The notes under the pieces were generated by a model. That model made no database searches, was not told the DNA's origin, and saw only the letters and a program-made list of their open reading frames with translations. 9,665 bases of DNA from the NCBI GenBank assembly GCA_025927665.1, contig JAICKZ010000110.1, positions 1 to 9,665 on the forward strand. The letters are read 5' to 3'. This document shows positions 5,081 through 9,665 of the stretch, in pieces. A program made the position numbers and the translations under genes. The DNA comes from Steroidobacteraceae bacterium. GTDB lineage: Bacteria > Pseudomonadota > Gammaproteobacteria > Steroidobacterales > Steroidobacteraceae. Position 1 is the stretch's first letter. Each line of letters starts with the position of its first letter.

Positions 5081-7207
5081 TTATCGTGTAACTCTATTCG
5101 ATCTTACAACTTGATAGTCAATAATATTTAAGTTGAAAATATCGAGCGCCACACCCCGGCCCAGCTGCGTGGTTGTTTGACCACTTTCCACTTTAAAACG
5201 CGCGTTTGTTTGATTCCATGAGCCTGTCTGAGTAGACAGGTCGGGAAACTGTACCGATGTGGCTTCATTTGCAGCAACTCCAATATTTTGCAGCTGTGCA
5301 GATGTACCGGGTTTCACGGTAATCTGATAAGTCACCCCATCATATTGTTCTGCATATGACCGAAGTGGTGACACAGAGGTCTCGCCAGTAGCAGGAATTC
5401 TTCCTGTGCGTTCAAATACTCTCGCCTGTTCTGGGGTCATGCTTCTATACATTACTTCGTTACCTGTCGCATCGAATTCCAACACAGGACTTAGCGAATT
5501 AATAGCACGTGTATCCGTCTGATCAAGGCGCACTCCATTCTGCGTTCCAGTAAATGCAGGTCCTCCTGCATAAGCGCTACCGAACGATAAGGCTATGCCG
5601 TCCGCGGCAACTCCAGCATTGTAGATTGCCACCTTTTGCTGCGGCGTCCAATTGTCATGATCCGTTGCAATATTCAACGCCAATGTTTCTGTCAGTCCTA
5701 CACCTACCGGATTATTATTTGTTAAATACGCATAAAATACCGCGTCATTTGGATTAGAAGATGGGGTGGCGCGTATTTCTGCATTACCATAAATTGAATC
5801 TTTGCCACTTGTCGACCCATACCCATATGATCTAAGTAAAGCTGAACCAATCTCGCCATCAGTTAGTGACTGCAATCCTCCCGTAATATTATTCTGAATT
5901 GGCAATGCTTCGTTATGATCAGCTGCCGCAGCTTCTCGTTGCTTCTGTATATTAAGCTGATATTCGGCGTCTAATCTTGCATCCTGTGTCAGCCCTTGCG
6001 CAGAAATTGAGCCATTACCTAGATTCAATACATCACCAATGTGCAACACTGACTTACCAAGGTTGGCACTTTCCAACTGAAGTTGAGTACGTTTAATGTC
6101 TGCATTACTCGCACCTATTCCTGCTATTGAGGCCGCAACACCCCACAGCCCTTGTGCACCTTCTTTACCGACGGTGATTGTTCGCTGTTCATTTGGAGTG
6201 ACTATAGGTGCAGAGAAAGACAAATCAACTGCGCCATTTCCAATCATTGAACTACTGGCATTGCTTATGCCAAACGCATCTTGCCAATTTGAACCAAACC
6301 CACTCCCTGCAGCACTCCCAACTTCCGGGCTGGTCGCCGCACTCGCAGTCGCATTCCAATTAAATGGCTGTAGCCCACTAAACAGATTGTTACTCGAAGT
6401 GAGGTTGTTAATCTTTGCTGACAGATTTGCGATGCTGATACGCAGATCGAGTTGTGCAGCTTGTAGTTCCGGCGTCAGCGCGCTTGAGTTGTTGTCTGAC
6501 TGGTACGTCGAATGAGCCTGAGCTTGCACCTGAGCTTCTAGTTGCTCCTGCTGGGTAAAAAAGAAAGGCACATCATCCATCCAATTGCTGCCACCAAGCT
6601 GGTTAATTGCCAACTGATTTACCGTGTATGGATCCGGCTCAAGAGACTTCTGTCCGTATAACTCACCGGGACCCATATTGTTGCCCGCTACCTGCTGCCC
6701 ATAACTTTTCTGGTCGAATATATATGTGTAGTAGTACCATTCCCACTTCGCTTTGTCAGTCATGTTCGGATTAGGAAATACTGTCCCCGGCGGAATGATG
6801 CTCAAATCATAAACGGGAGTTGATGGTGGCGGCGCGACGAACCGGAAAACTGCTGGTGGACCCAACAAGGTCGGCGTGGTATTACCTAATACTGCCACCG
6901 GATTGAACGGCTTGTACGTTCCAGAATCATTGGCCAACGAGATAACTTGGTTGGGGATTTTTAAAACAATACCTATTTGAAGTATCGCATCGGGATCACT
7001 TAAACCATTTTCATCAGCAATCAAATACCACAGACTGGTATCACCATAAGCACGTAACGCAATCGTACGTAACGTATCACCCGCTTGTACCACTACTTGT
7101 GCAGGTGTCGATGCGGGATAGTTAGCTGATACCGGTGTGTAGTTAACATCAAAATTGGCAGTAAATTTTCCAGTGTTATCTTTCAATTGACCGTAATTAC
7201 CAATCAC
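5081..7207 (-). CDS. Rhs-type LysM protein, C-terminal toxin module (5'-truncated, orphan)
   Basis: These 708 codons from a GTG at 7207 are probably not a native start: the same frame stays open and Rhs-like to 7483. Residues 14-30 (KFTANFDVNYTPVSANY) and a LysM domain at about 37-86 (VVQAGDTLRTIALRAYGD ... LKIPN) match the segment found just after the YD-repeat core of Rhs proteins in Xanthomonadales. A proline-rich linker (about 112-147), a Gln/Ala/Ser-rich middle (215-430) and a distinct tip (about 573-708) follow. The tip has MYRSM (R588), TGETSVSP (S611, S613), an FKVESGQ motif (E674) and LGRGVALDIFN (683-692). This R...S-x-S...E order is compatible with an ADP-ribosyltransferase-like fold, which is inference. 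Rhs tips are delivered by type VI or similar secretion and kill competitors. No promoter is seen, and the module may be silent unless recombined into a full rhs gene. The downstream gene is the likely immunity partner. Confidence 0.72.
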   Translation of the reverse strand: MIGNYGQLKDNTGKFTANFDVNYTPVSANYPASTPAQVVVQAGDTLRTIALRAYGDTSLWYLIADENGLSDPDAILQIGIVLKIPNQVISLANDSGTYKPFNPVAVLGNTTPTLLGPPAVFRFVAPPPSTPVYDLSIIPPGTVFPNPNMTDKAKWEWYYYTYIFDQKSYGQQVAGNNMGPGELYGQKSLEPDPYTVNQLAINQLGGSNWMDDVPFFFTQQEQLEAQVQAQAHSTYQSDNNSSALTPELQAAQLDLRISIANLSAKINNLTSSNNLFSGLQPFNWNATASAATSPEVGSAAGSGFGSNWQDAFGISNASSSMIGNGAVDLSFSAPIVTPNEQRTITVGKEGAQGLWGVAASIAGIGASNADIKRTQLQLESANLGKSVLHIGDVLNLGNGSISAQGLTQDARLDAEYQLNIQKQREAAAADHNEALPIQNNITGGLQSLTDGEIGSALLRSYGYGSTSGKDSIYGNAEIRATPSSNPNDAVFYAYLTNNNPVGVGLTETLALNIATDHDNWTPQQKVAIYNAGVAADGIALSFGSAYAGGPAFTGTQNGVRLDQTDTRAINSLSPVLEFDATGNEVMYRSMTPEQARVFERTGRIPATGETSVSPLRSYAEQYDGVTYQITVKPGTSAQLQNIGVAANEATSVQFPDLSTQTGSWNQTNARFKVESGQTTTQLGRGVALDIFNLNIIDYQVVRSNRVTR

Positions 7208-7483
7208 GTTTCCTTGTGAATAGAAGTAATACTGTGCCTTTAATAAATTGTCTGTTCCATTGAGTGCCGAAGTGAACGCATTGGCACGTGCGGTCTGATC
7301 AACATAATTGCCTTGAATGGTTACTAGAGGTTGCCCCGTGGTTCCATTGAGGAAGTAACGGTTGTTTGCGGGCTTATAAGTATCTTCGAATGAAATTAAT
7401 TCATTGTCGACATTGTACTTGCGTGTAGTGTCAAATTTGTGGATGTCATTTATAACTATACAGAGCAGCTTTAGTAAATTTGC
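7208..7483 (-). pseudogene. In-frame upstream remnant of the Rhs coding sequence
   Basis: The Rhs module frame is open upstream to the TAA at 7486-7484 and reads as Rhs core-end sequence: TTRKYNVDNELISFEDTYK, then NRYFLNGTTGQPLVTIQGNY and AQYYFYSQGNVIGNYG. No ATG, GTG or TTG exists in this stretch before the GTG at 7205-7207. The segment therefore belongs to a gene whose YD-repeat body and N-terminus are gone. Homology seems to begin around 7440-7455; the rest of the frame overlaps the end of the lipoprotein gene and is chance. The GTG at 7207 has AAGGA only 3 nt before it, so weak reinitiation cannot be excluded. Confidence 0.65.
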
Positions 7484-7929
7484 TTACGTTCTTCTCGAAA
7501 GTCCGGCAAGCGCACAACTAAGAAGACTCTCAATACTTCACCTTCAATTTCGATACGCACGATATTGCCGCTAACTTCATGCGCTGACACTTTCGATTTT
7601 AATGGCATATGCACAGCATGTTTCTGGCCATCAGCTTCTGTCGTCCATTCAACATCGATGAACTCAGGGACAGGCATAAGTTCGGTTATTCCGTCTCCCC
7701 CATTACTTAGACGACCAATTTTTTGCTCCCCAAGTACCCCATAAACATACTTAATACCGACAACCTGCGCAGCCCCGACCCTCTTTATCTGTACAGAATG
7801 ATCCACAGGATTATCCATTGCAACACACGCCGCCATCCAAACAGTTAGTAATCCAGCACTGATTAATTGAACCCACCATACTAGTCTTCTTTCAATTGCA
7901 TATTTCATAATCGTTTTTTCTTTAATCAT
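7471..7929 (-). CDS. Putative lipoprotein, immunity-like partner of a lost effector
   Basis: This 152-residue protein is from the ATG at 7929; an in-frame ATG at 7908 (residue 8) is an alternative. From M8 the N-terminus is a typical signal peptide: charged ERR, a hydrophobic core VWWVQLISAGLLTV, then WMAAC with C35 as probable lipidation site. Met rather than Leu at -3 makes the lipobox imperfect. The mature part is beta-rich (VQIKRVGAAQVVGIKYVYG, PVPEFIDVEWTTEADGQ, IVRIEIEGEVLRVFLVVRL). The PMPVPE-type segment followed by VEW and a C-terminal aromatic residue resembles small lipoproteins encoded beside type VI effectors; this is recollection, not a search. Its ATG overlaps the stop codon of an upstream coding remnant (TAATG), indicating translational coupling to the former effector gene. 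It would sit in the periplasm, as immunity proteins to periplasm- or membrane-acting effectors do. Confidence 0.6.
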   Translation of the reverse strand: MIKEKTIMKYAIERRLVWWVQLISAGLLTVWMAACVAMDNPVDHSVQIKRVGAAQVVGIKYVYGVLGEQKIGRLSNGGDGITELMPVPEFIDVEWTTEADGQKHAVHMPLKSKVSAHEVSGNIVRIEIEGEVLRVFLVVRLPDFREERKQIY

Positions 7930-8039
7930 TATGGGTTATGAGGATAGGTAATGTGATGCGCGCTTTGTGGATCAATCTTATCAAGAAATTGATCCAGCCA
8001 ACCAGCCACGTGAATAATGAATATGAAACAAGGCGGGGG
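7929..8039 (-). pseudogene. C-terminal tail of a deleted effector-like gene
   Basis: An open stretch ends in HVAGWLDQFLDKIDPQSAHH then ITYPHNP and TAA (7931-7929), which overlaps the next gene's ATG. The last 28 residues (from about 8012) read as a natural protein C-terminus. The nine codons further upstream (8013-8039) are unlike it, and a TGA follows at 8042-8040. There is no start codon and no upstream coding, so the body of the gene has been deleted, with a break around 8013-8040. The order tail-then-lipoprotein matches effector-then-immunity loci. The family is not identifiable from so short a piece. Confidence 0.55.
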
Positions 8040-8060
8040 TCAATCTATTCTTAACCTTTA
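8031..8060. repeat. Possible mobile-repeat boundary (GGGGTCAATCTATTC)
   Basis: The sequence GGGGGTCAATCTATTCTTAA sits exactly where the effector tail loses its coding character. GGGGTCA-A/G-ATCTATT-like sequences are frequent at the edges of REP/RAYT-type short mobile elements in gammaproteobacteria (from memory). Only one copy is visible here. Confidence 0.2.
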
Positions 8061-8165
8061 CTTATATATAGAACGCCTCAGCATCCATTGGAATCTGAGT
8101 TTGATGTAATCTTGGGATAATTTTATCTGTTGATAACTTATTGACAGTTTAAATTCGTTATTTAA
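8061..8165. other. AT-rich non-coding stretch
   Basis: No coding frame is supported on either strand. TTGACA at 8141-8146 and AATTAT at 8164-8169 are 17 bp apart on the + strand, but no + strand gene follows. No clear terminator hairpin is visible. Confidence 0.4.
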
Positions 8166-8252
8166 TTATCGTTCGTAGTTAACATGCTGCAACATTCCAG
8201 AAATTGCCTCTACATTTTCCTTTATGAAGTTCCGAAGAGCTTTGTAAATCAT
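8166..8252 (-). CDS. Hypothetical 28-aa small protein (tandem partner of the 33-aa ORF)
   Basis: The ATG immediately follows the TAG of the preceding small ORF (TAGATG). The product starts MIYKALRNFIKENVEAISG and ends HVNYER, a possible short amphipathic helix. There is no Shine-Dalgarno sequence of its own, so translation would rely on coupling. It could equally be the remnant of a longer frameshifted gene. Confidence 0.25.
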   Translation of the reverse strand: MIYKALRNFIKENVEAISGMLQHVNYER

Positions 8253-8354
8253 CTAATTCTTACTAATGATGGCGTAGCTATAAACTGTAATAGGCGGTAT
8301 AAATAATTTAGCAGATGCAACAGTACCTTTATACATGCGTGATCTGTCATACAT
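8253..8354 (-). CDS. Hypothetical 33-aa small protein downstream of the feo operon
   Basis: The ATG at 8354 is preceded 6 nt away by GGAGGT (8366-8361), the strongest ribosome binding site in the window, and lies 19 nt after the stop of the FeoB-associated gene on the same strand. The product starts MYDRSRMYKGTVASAKLFIP and continues PITVYSYAIISKN. It has a basic start and a moderately hydrophobic second half (LFIPPITVYSYAII). The sequence reads like protein, but I recognise no family. It is either a genuine small gene co-transcribed with feoB or a fragment of a longer gene. Confidence 0.4.
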   Translation of the reverse strand: MYDRSRMYKGTVASAKLFIPPITVYSYAIISKN

Positions 8355-8360
8355 CTCACG

Positions 8361-8366
8361 ACCTCC
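8361..8366 (-). promoter_or_regulatory. Near-perfect Shine-Dalgarno sequence for the 33-aa ORF
   Basis: GGAGGT on the minus strand lies 6 nt before the ATG at 8354 and 7 nt after the preceding gene's TGA. It is the main argument that the small ORF is translated. Confidence 0.5.
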
Positions 8367-8373
8367 TTGAATA

Positions 8374-8592
8374 TCAATGTTGCTTTTGATGAACTGAACG
8401 GCTTGCTGATGGACAATCTTCACAGCCGCAATTCTTGGGTAGCATCCATGTCATCACTTTAATACCAAAATAGCGCGACACTTTTGAGAGCACTCGTTTC
8501 TTAACTGATAGTGGACTGAGAGAATAAGCGGCGAATAACGTGCTCATCACTACCAGAACCGCAACCAAAGTTGTATCTATTACATGATTCAT
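8374..8592 (-). CDS. Small FeoB-associated Cys-containing membrane protein (DUF6587-like)
   Basis: This is a 72-residue protein with one N-terminal membrane helix (about 6-25, IDTTLVAVLVVMSTLFAAYS), a basic central segment (KKRVLSKVSRYFG) and a Cys motif CGCEDC at 55-60. The ATG at 8592 is chosen because GGAGG (8603-8599) precedes it by 6 nt and it starts 2 bp after the feoB stop; longer in-frame extensions only overlap feoB in a wrong frame. Small single-helix Cys-rich proteins directly after feoB are known in several phyla (FeoB-associated Cys-rich proteins; the DUF6587 label in Xanthomonadales is from memory). A role beside FeoB in ferrous iron uptake is inferred from the operon. Confidence 0.8.
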   Translation of the reverse strand: MNHVIDTTLVAVLVVMSTLFAAYSLSPLSVKKRVLSKVSRYFGIKVMTWMLPKNCGCEDCPSASRSVHQKQH

Positions 8593-8594
8593 AA

Positions 8595-9665
8595 TCAGCC
8601 TCCAACGATGAGTTTGGTGACATGAAACGCAATGAACGATCCCAAGTACGCCAATGCAAATAAGTAACCCGCCATTAACAAGGGATATCTCCAACCATTG
8701 GTTTCGCGTTTGACGGTCGCAAGTGTTGACAGGCATTGTGGTGCGAACACATACCATACTAGAAATGAAATGGCAGTAGGAAAGCTCCATGCTTGAGCCA
8801 ACAAAGGTTGCAACGCGGTTGCAGCTTCAGTTCCAGTTTCAGAAAGTGCATATACGGTACCGAGTGCCCCGACTGCGACTTCTCGCGCTGCAAGTCCGGG
8901 AATTAATGCGATGCAAATTTGCCAGTTAAATCCAATCGGTGCGAACACTGTTGCCAACGCTCGACCTATGTGTCCTGCAAAACTATATTCAATCGCAGGA
9001 CGAGTTGCATCCAATGGCGCTGCAGGATAAGAACTAAGAAACCATAGCAACACCATCAGCGAAAGAATAATGGTTCCTACGCGAGTAAGAAAAATATGCA
9101 CACGTTGCCATAAACCAATGACGATATTGCGCAGTGCAGGCATATGATATGCGGGCAATTCCATCATCAATGTTTGCGCACCATGTTTTGATTTGGATAA
9201 TTTCAATACATACGCAACAGCCATCGCAGCAATAATGCCGCCGCAATATAAACCGAACAACACCAATCCTTGAAGTTCAATTCCCCATCCAAGGTTTCGG
9301 TGTGGAATAAATGCGGCAATAATAATGCCGTACACCGGCAATCGTGCAGAGCAAGTCATCAATGGCGCAATCATGATGGTTGTAAGACGATCACGTGGAT
9401 TTTGAATCGTACGCGTTGCCATGATGCCGGGAATGGCGCACGCAAAGCTTGATAACAACGGAATAAATGAACGACCCGATAAACCAACAACACCCATGAT
9501 TCGATCGAGCAGAAATGCAGCGCGCGGTAAATAACCAGACTCTTCAAGTATCAGAATGAAGAAAAACAAAATGATAATTAGTGGTAGAAATACCAACACG
9601 CTTCCCGCGCCAGCAATCACACCATTAACCAGCAAGCTGCGAAATGCACTCTGCGGCAGTACCTG
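8595..9665 (-). CDS. feoB: Ferrous iron transport protein B, C-terminal membrane part (5' partial)
   Basis: FeoB is the inner-membrane Fe(II) transporter whose N-terminal G domain controls uptake. Only the last 356 codons are present: the frame is open to the window edge (QVLPQSAFRSLLVNG), so the G domain, the preceding linker and feoA lie outside. Visible family hallmarks, numbered from the TTG at 9635, are the Gate-type segments GYLPRAAFLLDRIMG (about 34-48), GRSFIPLLSSFACAIPGIMA (54-73) with its conserved Cys, and MIAPLMTCSARLPVYG (87-102) with the second conserved Cys. Later come a membrane segment around 190-205, GLAAREVAVGALG, and the terminal WYVFAPQCLSTLATVKRETNG followed by a last helix. 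About eight membrane segments can be counted. No frameshift is seen. It is followed 2 bp later by the Cys-rich partner gene. Confidence 0.97.
   Translation of the reverse strand, partial: QVLPQSAFRSLLVNGVIAGAGSVLVFLPLIIILFFFILILEESGYLPRAAFLLDRIMGVVGLSGRSFIPLLSSFACAIPGIMATRTIQNPRDRLTTIMIAPLMTCSARLPVYGIIIAAFIPHRNLGWGIELQGLVLFGLYCGGIIAAMAVAYVLKLSKSKHGAQTLMMELPAYHMPALRNIVIGLWQRVHIFLTRVGTIILSLMVLLWFLSSYPAAPLDATRPAIEYSFAGHIGRALATVFAPIGFNWQICIALIPGLAAREVAVGALGTVYALSETGTEAATALQPLLAQAWSFPTAISFLVWYVFAPQCLSTLATVKRETNGWRYPLLMAGYLFALAYLGSFIAFHVTKLIVGG
8599..8603 (-). promoter_or_regulatory. Ribosome binding site of the FeoB-associated gene
   Basis: GGAGG overlaps the last codons of feoB and lies 6 nt before the ATG at 8592, which indicates tight co-translation and fixes the start. 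Confidence 0.7.

Noticed and set aside
6096..6515. 139-aa open frame on the + strand opposite the Rhs module
   Set aside because: It is antisense to a well-supported coding frame, with no RBS and no recognisable motif; a composition shadow.
7471..7483. Translational coupling from the lipoprotein gene into the Rhs frame
   Set aside because: The frames overlap by a few codons, but no start codon of the Rhs frame lies near the lipoprotein stop.
8141..8169. TTGACA-N17-AATTAT promoter-like pair on the + strand
   Set aside because: No + strand gene follows before the convergent feo region, and the AT-rich background makes such matches likely by chance.
8593..8790. N-terminal extension of the FeoB-associated ORF upstream of 8592
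   Set aside because: It overlaps feoB in another frame on the same strand, has no RBS, and the 72-aa start has GGAGG at ideal distance.
1..9665. CRISPR array, tRNA or rRNA genes
   Set aside because: No regularly spaced repeats, cloverleaf-like sequences or rRNA-like blocks were seen on either strand.

Overview
The window looks like an accessory region of a gammaproteobacterial chromosome, most likely from the Xanthomonadales/Lysobacterales. This is inferred from the Ser/Thr kinase-TPR receptor architecture, from FeoB followed by a small Cys-containing membrane protein, and from the style of the Rhs-LysM protein. No rRNA, tRNA or CRISPR array is visible. Base composition is mixed: the flanking genes are moderate in GC, while the centre and the TPR half of the kinase gene look clearly more AT-rich by eye.

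Layout. (1) Positions 1-2342, + strand: the 3' part of a membrane-anchored Ser/Thr protein kinase with a cytoplasmic kinase domain, one membrane helix and a long TPR-like C-terminal part. (2) Positions 2393-3711: a complete IS3-family insertion sequence (orfA and orfB on the minus strand) with 14-bp perfect terminal inverted repeats but no flanking target duplication. (3) Positions 3712-3975: debris, namely a tandem-repeat end resembling an IS21-family terminus. This end cuts into a minus-strand gene start that has a good ribosome binding site, and that start follows a short C-terminal coding remnant. (4) Positions 3976-4569, + strand: a DUF4291 protein. (5) Positions 4576-7483, minus strand: a 5'-truncated Rhs/LysM polymorphic-toxin C-terminal module with a distinctive tip domain, followed by its probable cytoplasmic immunity gene. 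(6) Positions 7471-8039, minus strand: a putative lipoprotein whose ATG overlaps the stop codon of a decapitated upstream gene. This looks like the tail of a second, deleted effector with its retained immunity-like partner. (7) Positions 8166-8354, minus strand: two tandem tiny ORFs, the first with a near-perfect Shine-Dalgarno sequence. (8) Positions 8374-9665, minus strand: a 72-aa FeoB-associated protein and the C-terminal part of FeoB (ferrous iron uptake), which runs off the window.

Interpretation. Between two ordinary chromosomal genes (the kinase and feoB) lies an array of displaced effector/immunity modules: at least one nearly whole orphan Rhs C-terminus plus immunity gene, and two eroded ones of which only C-terminal tails and partner genes survive. 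Transposons and a DUF4291 gene are interleaved. Keeping immunity genes after loss of the matching effectors, and storing promoterless toxin tips that could recombine into a full-length rhs gene, is known for interbacterial-competition loci. Its application here is inference. The C-terminal tip of the Rhs module (about 135 residues) is the best candidate for something new: it has an R...S-x-S...E order compatible with an ADP-ribosyltransferase-like fold, but this cannot be settled without structure prediction or searches.
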